A DNA stretch of 64,000 nucleotides, taken from Parelaphostrongylus tenuis. Its lineage: Eukaryota > Nematoda > Chromadorea > Rhabditida > Metastrongylidae. The position numbers and the translations under genes are program-made. Positions 35,939 to 50,900 of this stretch are shown here, piece by piece. Below the pieces are notes generated by a model. It saw only the letters and a program-made list of their open reading frames with translations, ran no database searches and was not told the DNA's origin. Location: assembly GCA_019055375.1 (NCBI GenBank), contig JAHQIW010000957.1, positions 161,799 to 225,798 on the forward strand. Reading direction: 5' to 3'. Each line of letters opens with the position of its first letter. Positions within the stretch are counted from its first letter, which is position 1.

Positions 35939-38900
35939 TTAATGAGATGAGGTTTTGTTCACCCAGCTACCGTTGTTATCGAAGTAGGACAAGGGAATCG
36001 TATAGTCCGAATTCCAATCCCTTTCAAAAATCTAAAACAGAAATCTTGGAGATTTTTACCGCAAACATCGAAAATAAATATTAAGTAGGTTTCAAAACAA
36101 GCTGAACGTTCAAATTTGAGGCAACTGTAAACTTGCGCTTCGCCTTATGTGAACTTTTCTTTGATTTTCATTGATTCAGGATTCTATTCTACTTCCCACA
36201 ACCTCGTAAACCGAATGTTCTCTTTCAGAACAAAGGAATGTTGGAAAAAATATGTGGTGTAATTCTCTTTTCCTATTTTGAAAAATGCGTAATCATTTAA
36301 CCTGGGCAAATTGATTGACCACTGTTGAATTCTGGCTTATATCGTCAGCTCTAATGATCATTCCTATTCCAGCCGTGTATTTCCAATAATCAGGACTCCA
36401 ATTCGACGTTCCTGTAATTTCATTAAAACTCGTGATAACTCCCTGCAAGGAATTTGAGGGTCAACACAAAGTTCGTTCTCGAGATTAATAAATATCTACT
36501 TGCTGCATTCACTAATCCCTAACAGATTTACCACACTACACAGTTCACTGTTAACCAAATGCAGCACTTTTGTGGATGTGGAAATCTACAAAAATACTCT
36601 TCTGATCAGATCAATGAGTGTGATTTCAAATACAACTGGTTAGTATGAACTACAGACACATCCACCGATTGAGACCATAAAAATAATGTGTACTAATATT
36701 TATGAGCTTTGTATTTTGAGCAGATGTCGTCACTCAGTTGCTTTTCGAGTTATCATATACACCTTTATCTTCTTGAGGCCCATTAGACCATTTCCCTAAT
36801 CCATTACACATTACTTGCCAAAATTTTTCACTACATAATAAAGGCTGCACACAGATTTAATTCTTATCATGTAATTACAACGTCGAGGAGTGCATGCGGC
36901 TCAATGGCTAGAGGTGTCCTGTGCCACACATAAGGCCGACGGTTCGATCTCGCGCTCACTACTTATCAAGTCATCCATACCCCGGTGTCGGTAGACTGGT
37001 ACCGGGGCTGATCCCAGATTTGTCTGGGAAGATAAGCAACACTGGATCGACATAGCGGGAGGCCACTGCGAGTCATTGTGAAGGCCAGATATGCACTTAA
37101 TCACCTCGAATGAAGCTAGAAATTGAAAACGAATGCATGGCGCATCTCTCAGCGTCTGATCAACGCCAAAAAATCTTTTTTTTAATTAAAAGCTCCATGA
37201 GATAAAATGCAGATTTTTGGTGGTTGAGACTATTCCGCTTTTCCGTACAATGGCTTTTCACCCATCATATCTACTAAACGCCGCAGTCAACGAAAGATGT
37301 ATCTTTCAGGGCCGGAAACACTTCATCTTCGCCTGTCCCGCCTTAGTGTAGAATAAGATAGGTTGTCCGATGGTAATATCAAAGTTTTCGGCTAAGATGA
37401 TACCACTAAAATATGAGACCTGTTGCGAATTTTGCAATACAGTTATCCGCCTTGGGGTCATCAAAGGGGGACTCCGTCCTTGCAAGGTCGAAGAAACATG
37501 TCAAACCCAGATTTGATCTGAATATATGCAGCTAAGATAAATCATTCCGTTGCGCACTTTTTGATATGTAAAATGGATCCGAAACACTTCTAGGGCTTCA
37601 TATCAGTTTGATGTGCTAAAATCTATGCAACTATTGATTATATACGAGTTGTTAACTCTGTGAAACTTTGACATTTCCGGATAGAACAATCCTCAAATTC
37701 TAGAAAAACTGGTTTGTTTCCAAAAAAGTGATCAATTTGTTTCTTACATGTGATTGTTTTGTAGAACCTCGTTATGAACATACAATGTTGTCAGAGAGAT
37801 GCTCCAAGCCATTTCACATTTGGTGCGTTAATGACTTAAGTACATTTCGACGGTTTCGATCGCCTCATCAGAGCCACACGCCTCTCACGTAGTCGCATGT
37901 AGGGAGCAATGTTTCATTAACAGCCACATTCTATCAACTGGAATAAAAATGTGGAAGCCATGTTCTGTATTCCACCGTCACAACGTCTCGCCGTCCCCAC
38001 TATCAGTAAGAGGACCCGCGTGCGCACGGAGCGTGTGACTCTGATGAGGTGGGCAAAACCACCGAAAGGTACGTATGCCACCAAAATACCAATTCAAAAC
38101 GGCTTGTAACAATCTCTTTAATATTAATGAATTTGTTTCGTGCTGCTTTTGAATAATCCGATATTTAAGAGCAGTTCACTCAGCCTACCAAGGTATACAG
38201 CTTTTTCTGTAACGAAGTACTTGTTGTGATACACTCTTGAATACGGTATACCACCGTATTGCAAGTCTGGCACTTGAATTAATCGCACTTCAATTGAACC
38301 TTGTCGAACGCATTTGCGATCTGAACAGCATAAAAATTGAATCCCGAGAAGAAAGATGACCATAAATTCAATTTGGAGACGCTCCCACCAACATATCGAC
38401 ATTGTAGTTGGCTACTAATGTCCTGCAACGAATGTAGATAAGAATAGTACTTCTTGGCAGTATGATTCCATCGAGAAAATAGGAAGCGAACCTAAAAAGT
38501 TCAGATGATGCCATGACGAGACAGGACATGGCCAAATTCTATCTCAGTTGCAAGTTTACTGAGTAATTTCATAGATCGATCATAGACTACGTGAGTTTCA
38601 TCCTAACCTGCACTTGCCGATCAAAGGCAGCTCTACGAATAGCCTCGTCTAGGCGACCATACCATCTGCAATAATTGAACTGATGTAAAATTCTCTAATG
38701 CTAAGATTGAAGCATTTCCTTTATCAATGACATCAAGATATTATGAATGTGTCGTTACCGACCGATCGCGATTCTTCTCTATGCAATAGGACATTCAAAC
38801 TGCAGGGCAGGTGTGAAAATTATCGGTTTTCCGCTGTTCGTCTAGAGAGTGAGATAAGTATCCAAGCTTTTCGACGTTTCTCTTCTCCAAAAGAAACATT

Positions 38901-41900
38901 TCAAATTCTTTTCAATCTCTCTTTCTGTTCGTACTTCCGTGAGGTTGGTACATATTTCTTAAAAGCAACGAATGAATTTTTGGCAACTTGTATGGAAAGA
39001 AGTCGTCAGTATTGTCACACACCTCAGATGAAAACTGATTCGTAGTGGTTGACAGTACTTCGATGATCTTTTTCGTACAACTGGTTAAACGGCTCTAAAG
39101 AGGACGAAGTTGCCAAAACGGCAGCCGTCGATTTTGGAACGCGTAAGTTATTGTTTTCTTGAAAAAAGGAAAGCAGAAGTTGGGCTTTCAATTTTTATGC
39201 AAATCTATTTACGAGCGCAAATCTATCTTTGCAAACAAATACTATGCATACACATTGTTTTCTCGAATGGAAGAACCGTCAGAAGCTGATGAAAATAATG
39301 GAATAACATCCTAACATCGCACAGTGATGCGATGAGCATCTGATTGTTTGCATGAGTGTAGTTGTAAAACCTAGTCGCTTTTTCGCTCTTTTCTGCATAT
39401 TGAAAAAACGATATGTTTTTATTCTGAGTTTTGAAAACTCACGAATTCAATGGCTTTGAGTAGAGCGTACATGGTGCATAGTTCATAACAGCCATGTCAA
39501 GAGTTTCCTGTAGCAAAACTGATAGTAAGCATTGAGAATTTTGGTAATAAGAACCATTACGATAATAATAAAGGTAACAGCAACTATAGTAGCAAGTCAA
39601 CAAATTTGTCGTGAAAATATAACGTAAAATATTGAGGGAAATAAAACCTTTGCATACTCTACTAAATAGAAACAGGTTCTTTCCCGTTAGACGGCACGGA
39701 ACGAAGAAACGACTCCTTTCACTGGGCTCGAACTTTTCATAAAAGTTTCAGTAGCCATGGGAAAGCTTGAATCTCTGGCTAGCGCGGTACGTGCCGCTTT
39801 TCAAAAGAGACTTCTTTATAACGCTGCAATATTCAGAATAAAATTATGGTTCACATCGGCTGCTCATTCAACTGTTAATTTGCTCTAAGAGAAAAATCTT
39901 TTAGTACTAGAGTCACCCGTTCAATTTGGAGTTTTCTTTCCAAAGCGCAGAAGCATTCTCAATGAATAACAAAAATCGCACTTTCATAAGATAGGCCGAG
40001 TGAAAATTGATCTATAATCGCGTCAACCCCACTGTTCCCTTCCATCCTGTAGCCCGTGAATGAGCCAAAAAATGCCTGTATACGTCAATCAGTCTTATTT
40101 TCCCTCCTACGCTGCACATAAACGGTCATTCTAGAAAACAAGCACAATGTTGGAGTCCCCTAAACTTCACGCTATCAGATGATTCTAGCATTCTGAAAAA
40201 AAGCTTTGCCGCACGAGAAAAACGCTTGTGCTAAATACAAACGTTTTTCTTCCATGGGAACTTTATAATAGAGTCTTTTTCAAAACCGGTCAGGTAACGC
40301 GCTATACAGAGATTTAAGCTCGAGTGATTACCAACATTCCTATGAAAAGTTCTTATCTAGCAAAAGCGATAGTTTTCCCATCTAGTGCAGTCTAACGGAA
40401 AACAACCAAAATTAATTTAGTTGAAGGTAGAGAACAAATAGTAAAGCAAGCACAACTGAATCTGAGAATACTCGTATGAGATCGCTTTGCTAATTGTGTA
40501 GAGCTAAAGGGAATCATTCCAAAATTCGTGCAATCACATATTGTGATGATAAAGATATAGATGGGACCCAAATGTGGATCATTTATTAATTCTGTGAGTA
40601 ATCCTTATCATCTGTTACTTAGCGTCTTTGAAGATGTTCACCTGAGCTTCATCGATGAGCTTCACCATGGCATCAATGTCAGATTCCCTTCCACAAGACT
40701 GAAATCCAGGAGGAGATGCCTGGAAAACGGGACATTAATAGCTTTGTAGGACATGAATTTCTCTAAAGTGCTCACAGAAAAATACACGGCCTGATCGCCA
40801 TCTCTTTGTGGCACTGTGGTTGGTCGTTCATGGTAGGCGGGTGTCGCATATGACATGGGCCAACTGTAAAACACTTCAACCTGCAATTTTTCAGCAAAAA
40901 AAGCATCATCTGGGAAGAAAAACCTTTGAATAACGCATAAATTCTACCTATCAAAATACAGACGACTTTGTCAATACACGATGAATTATGCACAACATTT
41001 TGGCGTGATATGTTAAGTATCAATAATGATTATTGCAAAAGATCACTACGTTCAACTTATTCTCACATTGGAAGCAATGATGCGGTTGGAGCAAGCGAAT
41101 ACGTCATCTACCAGAGGACAAAATGATCACAATATTACCACTTTTTCAAACGACTTAGCATCGCAGGAGTTCTGAGCACTTTCATTCGCCTCGCTTTGAG
41201 GATTTTCTGTTTTATTTTTAGAAATTCGTTGAATACTCTTGGTAGGGTCGATTCCCCTTGTGCTTTAGTCGTGTTAAGTTATTGCCAGATCTTAACCAGA
41301 GGCGGCCTTTGAACGGCGGAGTTACCAAGGAGAAAAGTTTTTCACGGAAACATCCTGCATTGATCTAACGACTTCGTAGGGATAGTAGATTATACCGTGA
41401 CGGGCCGAAGTCATGTCACAATATCATGGAAAGTTGTAACGACCACTGGGCTGTCTACACCTCAAAGCTTCACTTTTAACAATCTCATTCCACACCTGCG
41501 AAGCAATCCACTTTTAAGATTCTCAAGAAAACCGTATCACCATCACACTTTTCAACGAATCATTTCACAAATTACAAGAAATTTACACACTTTAAAAGAT
41601 TACCTCTGCGGAATTTTTGCTCCAGGAGAACCCATTTCCCAATAAATCTCGAGCAATTTTGTGAGGTCTTTTGAAAGACAGGGACAATCGAATACAGCCA
41701 TTCCTAGCTCCTTCACCTTTAAAAGGAAGGATTTCAACTTTTATCACCTAACTTTCGAATATTTCTAAGATCAAAAATAAGATTTTGGCAGCCGTAACAT
41801 TATTGAGACGTGTCTAACGGCATGCTTTCAATTGCAAAAAAATTATTTCGCTTGATATATTTAATATGTAAATTTTTGTGATATACAACTAAGAGAATTA

Positions 41901-44900
41901 GTGGTGAGCAAAAACTCTGCCTTAACCGGGAATCCAACCAGCATTTTATCCTATCCGAAGACGCGTGCTCTACCATTACACCACCAAGGCACATTTGCGC
42001 CAGCACTCATTCTTCAACATCTCTATGTTAGCTATTAGCCACCAACCTTTAACAGGCTTGGTCGGGTGTGCAATTTTGCTTTATAAACCCAGTTGAGCTG
42101 GCAGCCACTAATAACTAATGTTTGAAATTGCTAGTCTTTTTTACTGCATTCTTCGTAGTGTTAATATGTTTCATATACAACCAAGAAAACTGAGTAGTGA
42201 GCAAAAAACATGGCCTCAGGCGGGAATCGAACCCGCATTTCATCCTATTTCGGAACGCGTGCTCTATCACTACATTACCGAGTGCTTCACCGCTAAATTA
42301 TGTGAAATCCATGATCAACGGCCACAGGACACGAGAAAAGTGAAAAAAGTGAAACAGTTCTGCTTTCCAATCTTTGAGTTCAATTTTAGATGTTGAAACA
42401 ATTTTTTATCCTATTTTCTTAGAGCGTTCATCAAGCAACTTAACCTGAGTGAGAGCGCGCCAATCAAAGTTCGCTGAACCAACGTAGAAGTGTTTTCCAT
42501 CTACAGCCCAAGCTTTTGTGTGAAGAATTCCACCAGGATACCTGAGAGAGAATGGTATAAGCTAGGAATGATTTTGGCATTCGAGAATTGAGAGTTTCTT
42601 AAACCACACCGGTCACGTTTCCTTCTGCCTCAACACCTGTGAGTTCACATATGAGTGCATGTTGTAAGTGTTAGGAATTATTTTATGAAAATCCAATTAC
42701 AAGGCAAAGAAACGAATGGAAATTCTGCTGGAGTCCGTACAATTCGTGAAGACGGAACCCGAGTAAGTACTGCATGAAAAAGGCCGTATAGCGAGAACAT
42801 TCATGCTGCGATCACTTATTGTTTTCTTCCAACTACTGCAATTTGTCCAACAAGAATGTCTTATCTTTTCCAGAATGCATGCTTTTAAGTGCAGACAAGA
42901 ACATACAGTCACAGAACCGATTAGAAGTTTTTACAACAATACAGCAGCGAAAAGTTGGCTGCAAAAAATTGTAAAGAATGGTAAAAATTTTTTACATTAC
43001 AAGCCTCACGTTGATAATGGTATCGAAGAAGTCGAGCTCAAAGGCGTTGTTGAAGCATCTTCGGTTTACACCTATGGCTTCCGGTTGCTTGCCAATGTAC
43101 CTAGTTATTGATTTTTACTTCCAGGCAAGTCTTATATCAATTTTTTGACCCAGAAGACATCATGATAAGCCTTGTGAGCCTGAGGATTGAAGTGACGATC
43201 GGATACAACTAATTTAACAATCACTAAACTATGAAAGCTTTCGTTGAGCGCCGATAATCCTTGATAACCAGGGCGCTTGAGAACCTATCATTTAGAGAAA
43301 TTATGTCGTCACGTTACATTGAACGAATGTATGAATTTCTTCGAAATGCCAGTTCTTAATTTGTCTGAAATAAGTTTCAAAAGAATCAGAAACAAGAACC
43401 AAACTATTAGATTTCCATGCAAAAACACGGCACTGAATACATCGCTGATGCAATAGATGTTAACGTTATACCATATTGAACAAAATCTAGTAATTTTTCA
43501 CTGTTCGACGAAAAAACGCCTGAGAAAATAGCAAAAATAGTGTTTTGAGAGTCTCAGAAATTCAAAATACCATCGTGAATAAGCAGAAAAATTACGTGAT
43601 CATTGATCTTAAAGTTTTAAGAAGCCGTTCAACTGTGTTTGCTTTTATTTCAATGCGTAAAGTTCATAACCAATTGGGAATATGCTTGTCAAATGTTGAA
43701 AGACGCGATCACTGTTGTGCATGTGTGTTGTGGTCCATTCATGTCATTAAATTTTCTTTCAAATGAAACAACGATTCCTCCTCAGAGTCTCACAGAAAGT
43801 TTTTATGACTTCTCTTATCTAGTGCTTTTCTTATAAAACTGTAACAGATGTTATCAATTAGATGCCTACCATTGAGTGAAGTCGAGTGAGCGCACTTCGA
43901 TACTTCCATTCGATTCCGCCGCCAGATTCTTAGTCTCGGAGTAGCCTTCAAAGAAAGAGAAGAAATACGATCGCTATGCATTCAACGATTTTTTCAAATT
44001 CACAAATGTCTAAGACTCCAAGAAGAGCTTTGAAATCATGAAGGCAAGTAACCAAATGAACTAGCACAGTATTCACTTCTACAGAGTAAGATATCTCTTA
44101 AGCATTTAGTTTCTACTTTTATCTTGTTTTTGGAGAATTTCTGAAGTAAATAATCCTAGAAACAAACATACAAATCTGAAAAGAAAGGATAAGATTCAAG
44201 AAATTGTTGAGATCCTTGTTTGGAAAACAAAAAGATGGTGGTCGCTCAATGTGGGAATGTCATAACACTTATGAATGTATTCCATTGTAAAAAAAATGTA
44301 ACGCGATGGAAATTATCGATCTAGAGACTTAGCTTAATTTCCAATGAGTGATTTTCCTTATCCTACTCTCTCAGATGTTCAAATCTTGCGAAAGATCCAT
44401 AAGAAATTTTCAGTGTTGGAAATTTTAACCACTTGAGTAATGCAAGATCTACAAGAACTTCTAGGATAACGTTTCCATCAAAAGCAGCTCAACAAGAAGC
44501 CTTTTTGCAAGTTTGTTACAATTTTTTTTCTCTAACGGTACTTTTCCGCTAAGCGATGGCAAAGAATATTCGACCTAATTTGGTGGGGCAGAACTTTTCA
44601 TGGAGTGCTAGTGATCATTTCAAGCTCAAATCTCTCGCTAGCGCGGCATGTCGCCGTTTTTCGAAAACACGTTTGCATCATGCCTCAGCAAAAGGGAACG
44701 CTTGTGTATAGCGCCAGCGTTTTTCTCGCGAGACAAAGCTCTTTTTCCAGACTAGTAGTAATCATTTGGAGCATATGTACAGATTCCCATGTTATGCTTA
44801 GTTTCATGAAAGACCGTTTCTGCGCAGAGCATCAGTGAAAATAAGATTGAGTCGTAAAGGTGGGCATGTTATTTTGGCCAATTCACGGGCTGGAGGGTGA

Positions 44901-47900
44901 GCAAGAGGAGAGGGGTGATGCGATCATCGATCGATGAGCCTTTTGACGGGACACATAGAAATGCGATTTTTGTTATTGAGTTAGAAATTGTTTCCCCGCT
45001 TTGAAAAAAACTTCAGATTAAACGTCTGATTCTGACACTAAAAGATTTTCTCTGACGTTCATGTGCTCCACGAGCTTCCAGCGAAGTAACTGTTCAATTG
45101 CGAGGCCGATGTTGCATGTTCATGCTTCTTTTTGAAATTTACAGCGTTATGAAAAAGTGCCTTCTTGAAAAACGGCCACGTACTACGCTAGCCAAAATTT
45201 CAAGCTTTCGCATAATTACTAAAAGTGCAGTAGAAAATCTTGGTCCAGCAAAAAGAATCGAATATTCATTTGTCGCCGTCTAACGGGAAAGAATTCCTAA
45301 ATTTTTTTGCACTGATGTGATCAAGGTTCTGGGGAATAATTGTGTGAAGAATGACAGCCGTACGATATATACAAGAATTATGAATTGGATGCAATTTTCG
45401 GTGCGCGAGAAATAAACCCTTTTTTTAAAAATCTGTTTATGACATCATAATATTGCTAAAAGCATGCTCATGAGGATTCCCAAGCTGTTCACCAATACTG
45501 TTGGTAAAAAACATCAAAGCACTATTAGCAATGGCTTGCAAGCGATCCGGTAGTAGTTTGAGGTCATAGCTACTAACATCGATAATAATTCTTTTCGTTC
45601 TACGACTTTGCTCGAAAGTGAATACATTTAGTGAAACGAAGAGAGGACACGATATAACACGAAAAAATTTCGTAATTGGTAGTCGGATTAGTTAGACTGG
45701 TTCACAACAAGCACTTTGGAATCTATTCAGACATTGAGAAACTGGTCAAAACTTTTGAGTTTTGATATCTTTTGAGTTGAGTTTCAATAGTTGAGCTATG
45801 AAAGCAATTAAAGTTTAGGAGTTTCTTCATAAGAGACGAGCGTTACATTCATATATTATGAACTGTATACTAATGGATCCAAAAGTACCGAAAATTCACG
45901 TGAGCGACCGACCAATCAAAGCGTGGCTGACTGGTACACTAGATTCGATACTAATTTAGTAATCATTTATCAGTTATGGTACAACGAACTGATTTCTTAA
46001 GATCGTCCTTCTAATTCGCACTTCACAAAATTGGAAAGGGGTTCGGAAAAAAGGCTAGAGGAGAGTGAAAAGTCGTAAATGAGACTTGTATTATGAGTGG
46101 TCCTTCACACGTTGCATATTCACGCTTTCTGACTATCTTTGGCTTTCTTCTATTGTGTGATATGAAGATGCAACGTTGAAGAATATTTTGAAAGTGTGCG
46201 GACATACTTTGGCAAATTTTCATAATCTTCAAGCCATCAGTTATAACTTACATTTCGATAAGCCTCACTGTCGACGAACGTTGGAGTCCTCTAATGGAGA
46301 ATGTCATAAGAAACTGAATATTCAGAAAGTGAAAGTGAAGGTTCTGCCTAACAGACACGGAGTTGTTCCAAAATTCTACACGGGATCTACGGTCGCATCT
46401 TGCGTACAACAGCTCATTATTCACTGATTAAGAAGAAATCTACTTCGCTCAAAATACGAAGCCGTAAAAGTGTCATCAGATGAGATCTATTCAAGACATT
46501 TGTCGGCTCGTTGGGAAAATGGTCTTGGTAACACATCTACGAAGAAGACGACCGGCTTATCTAACAACCACACGCTGACCCTATAAGAGGTGAGAGTATG
46601 CAATTCACCAAGTAACGTTTGTCTTTAGAAACCCCAAGCTTATCGCTAATGTGGACTGCACGAGCCGCAGGCAAGTGGAACCAAACTTCCAGAACTTGCA
46701 AAGCGCTTCAAAGAAGCGATGATTGAAGATCTTGAAGAGGAAGGAGCAGCGGTAATGCTTGAAGCTGTAGAGGCAAACACGAACAACCTCAGGAAAGAAC
46801 GTTCTTATACATTTGACCTTAGTCAGACAGAGCAATTGTTGAGTGATTTCGACAGCACTTGTGAGAAGATTGGCCTCTGATAATTTCACGAATTGGTGCC
46901 TATAAGAAACTCATTGGTTTTGAGTGCCCTATTCAAGCTCAACGGAACATGTAGCCCAAATACTCTGGTCGAAGCTTCCAGATCAGGTAGTTAGTATGAT
47001 GAGCGACTTAGCTGCAGAGTCAAGCAGGATGAGTAGGCGGCCTCAGAAAAAGGTTTCCAGGCCCTGATGAAAAAACGGTACTTTTCCGATATCCTAACCC
47101 CAGTTCGATCCCTCAGGGACGTAATTTTTTATCGTTTTGAAGTTTGAGTAGTCATTCAATACGTTAGATCTTGATGAATATAAGAATGCTGTTAATCCTT
47201 GAAATGGCCTATTTGTTGCGCAACATCAGCAGAAACGAATTCATGCTTCTCCTTCAAACATTTCTCGCTGAACAAAGTTTCCTATATACACTTTCAGTTA
47301 TCATTGAATAGCTTGTGTATCTAAGATTTCAATAATGTATTTAGTTTCTAGAAAGAACTACTTAGTGCGCTGCAATAGTCAAGGGAATTTTGGATATCGC
47401 AAATTTGGCACCGGAATAAGCACGACAGCTCAGTGGCATGTTTCAAAACCCTATCCACATATCGAGAAAGCACGATGTTTTGGTACCAATTTCGCGTGTG
47501 CAAAACTTAAGTTTTTTTGGCTGCTAGAACGCACTAAAAAATCCTCCTCAAAAACCAATTAGATCATTTGAGTTATCGGAATTTGAGCAGTCGAACGTTT
47601 ACTAGAAGTCCAAAGTAAAAGCTTCGTTCAACGAGAAATGTTTGAACGAGGAAGGTAAATTAAGTTTTGCTGTTACACCGCAAAAATAAACCCATTTCCA
47701 ATAGAAAATACAGCACTGAATTTTTAAGATTTGAGAGTTGTTGCTAGAACTGAAGCAAGTCAAAGAGTGCCTTTTTCCACGGGATCAAATTAAGTGCGGA
47801 TAACGAAAATGATCCAAATTTGAAAAACCCATTTTCTTTTTTGTTTCTTTTTTTTCAATATTATCTGACTATCACAGCGTAATAAAAACTGAGTATAGCT

Positions 47901-50900
47901 GCTGCAATTTCAATATTTTACAACATGCAGAATTTGAGTTATTCGACGTTGTTTCCTCTAAAAGTAGGGGTGTCCCCTTGTAAGGGATTGGCTGAACCGA
48001 AAGACACCGACTACTGATGGGTTGGAAAGGCGAAACGGATGTCTAATACTGTCAAAGTGCCGTAGCAGACCTCTAAAAAGGCTCAAAACATCTTACTAGA
48101 CAATCAGATCAAAATTCTCTCTGACTGACCATTTTTTACGATGGTGTGATATTTGATATTTATTCAATAATGTAGACAGATACGATAATGAAATATGCAA
48201 GGCTTGCTAACGCGCGCGCCAAAAGGGTGAAATGCGATTTTGATTCTCGTCCCACGTTTAAAATTTTGCGTATCACTCAACTTTACTGTAAATGAAATCT
48301 AAATAGCCCAGACGTGGTGATGCACGTTTTTTCTAGTAAAAATTACGTATAAATGTACCTCCATCTTGATACTTCTGAGTGATTCTCACTCTCACGCCCC
48401 TTTCTGCCGTCTTCAGTAGTGTATTGTATATCAACAATCCCTGCAACAGATGAACATTATAGCGCTGTAAATTTGAATAAGTTTTCGAATCAGTTTGAGT
48501 TTCGTAAATGTTCCGCTAATTCTAGCATTCTGGACTTGAAGCACTTCTAGTTAATACATCTGATCGGCATATTGCCCTTATCAAATACCAATTTCATTTA
48601 CTCAAATACAAACGGAATAAATTGAGGTATACCTTGAGCAAAACAGATCTTTGGGCTCTAGACGGCAAAAAAACAAAGGAACGGTCTTTTTTGCTAGTTA
48701 CGCATTATGATGTCGATTTAAAAAATAAGCTTTTTTGAAAAAAACAATTGTGTTTCACGCACGCATTTCTCACAAGGCAGAACTGCCTCCTCAGATTTCA
48801 AGTCATTGATCGATAGCGTAAGTTTCGAAGATTTCAACGCTGTGCTTACTTTTTTGAAGAGATCGCATTTTTGCAATGCAACAAGTAAAATAAAGTTGAG
48901 TTTCACATATGCGGCTCATCTGCATGTCGACTAATAAGTGTGCCGGCCGTGAATCCGATACGGTGACCGATCGATTGCGCTGGCCCAATTGACATGCGGA
49001 GTGCAATTTTTTTATTGGATTTGGGGTTTTTATCCTCAATAAAAGACATTTTTTCAAAACGTATGACTCTGATACTACAAGATTTCCTCTACGATTCATA
49101 TGCTTTTGGTGTCCCAGCGGAGTAATAGTAAGAGCGCGCGGCCGATGTAAAACATATTTCTAATTTGATTGCTAAGAATCAAAGAAAAATCTATCAAAAA
49201 AGAAGCATATAGTGCATTAACTAGAGATTTAAGCTTTCGAATGATTACTGATATCCCTATGAAAAGTTCTCGTTTAGCAAATATTAGCAAATAAGTTCGT
49301 TCTTAAAATGTCGCTGTCTGATAGAAAGAATCATTTTTGCGTTATTTGAGACTAGTCTACCTCGGCTATTCCTTTACCAGATTTCGGTTTATCCAGTAAG
49401 TCTATAAAACATTTCAGAGAGAAATTATGAAAATCGTCTTCATAAGCATTGATTTCAGTGCACTTGCTAATATTTCTTCATTCTGTTTTTTGCCACATGA
49501 ACTTTCTCAGCAATATTCTTAGCTACTTCGACATAAATGTGTTAAACATAAAAAAAGCTTATTTCAGCGACTTAGCTAAATTTGTATACAGCTGAACGAC
49601 TCAATTAACAATACAGACTTATCAATTACAATAACTTTTGCAAGCAAAGGCAACTACACGAATCCTGAACGAAAAAAATCGTCTTAGAGATGTGAGAAAG
49701 GCTGGCCAAGCAATCGCAAAGATAGCTGCATACGCAAAAAAAAAATTTGAAAATATAGTTCACTGTTGTTCTTCCTATGTGCTCTTTGAGAACAAAAAGG
49801 GCATCGCTTCAATATTATGGTGCATAACTTTTTAGTGAGATTTGAACATTATAGTCAAGAGATATAGTGTAAATGACGAAGGTGTCCCTTTACGGGACAA
49901 AACGAAAGGGTTGTTGTCAGGATCTTGATGGCTTTACAAAGAAACTAACGTCGCCAGAGGTGTTAGTCTTGTCGACAGTGTAGTTATTTCCAGTATTCTG
50001 CACCAACAACGACCAGTAAAAGCTGCCGATGAGAATGTCGTGCTGAGCAAAATCTAAAATTCCATTCACATCTACAGCTTACAAAATTTTACAGAGACTG
50101 GTACATACACCAATTTGAACGCATTTTTCATGACAACTAATTGGCATAAATCAATAACTAGTAAGATTTACGAGAATTTAGGAAAGATAAGATGTAGAAT
50201 TAGTGAAAAATAATTTCTTGTGCTCTATTAAGAGCTTTGTCTTCACATTTGATTGTGGTAATTCGTCAGAAAACCTCATAAGGCCGAACAAAACACTTAG
50301 GTAGAGGGTATACCCAGTAGGTGGGAAAAAAGCTCCCAAATAAACGTACTATTGCTTTAAGTTATTTTAGTCATATAGAAGATAATATTAGACTGATTTC
50401 GCAATAGTTTTCCCCACGATTTATGGAAAACGCATGTATGATATCACTGTCACTTCTTTTCGTTTCATCTCATTTCACCTAACTCAATGTGTCGACGCTA
50501 ATACTCGCATAAAAAGTGAATCAGGATATTTAAAGGCAAGCGGTTGGCTTTTTATCCAATTGATTTATAAAACCCATTTTTCATAGCTACTGCGCGGATT
50601 TCAACAGTTCTTGTATTCGATTCGTTACATCGCATCCATCATGCACGGAGCTCTTCGCACATTAGCGCGTGGATTCGGCCGCTGCTTGAAGAATTTGGGC
50701 TTTGTTATAAACGCTGTTGAATATTGCTCAGGTTTCTATGGTCTATGGAAACTCGAAACAGTAGAGCTAGAGTATTTGCACCTTGATCGCAGAAGATAAT
50801 CTTCTCCAAGAAAATTTTTTTGCTGCACAAAGCGGCTTTGATTTGTTGCCTGAGAGATGAAAGAAATGTGTTTAGGCTAATGGAGCATAGTTTGAATAGT

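Noticed and set aside
38124..38402. A separate 92-residue protein
   Set aside because: Only the part from about 38320 to 38189 is coding, as PLD exon 14; the start and end are intron read-through.
40662..40886. A separate 74-residue protein
   Set aside because: It is PLD exon 9 read through the 56-bp intron into the wrong frame of exon 10.
42697..43111. Opposing 71- and 102-codon frames in PLD intron 6
   Set aside because: Neither contains a recognisable motif, and the possible GTAAGT donor at about 42760 has no phase-compatible partner.
46605..46889. 94-codon minus-strand frame
   Set aside because: It is antisense to the RTE relic.
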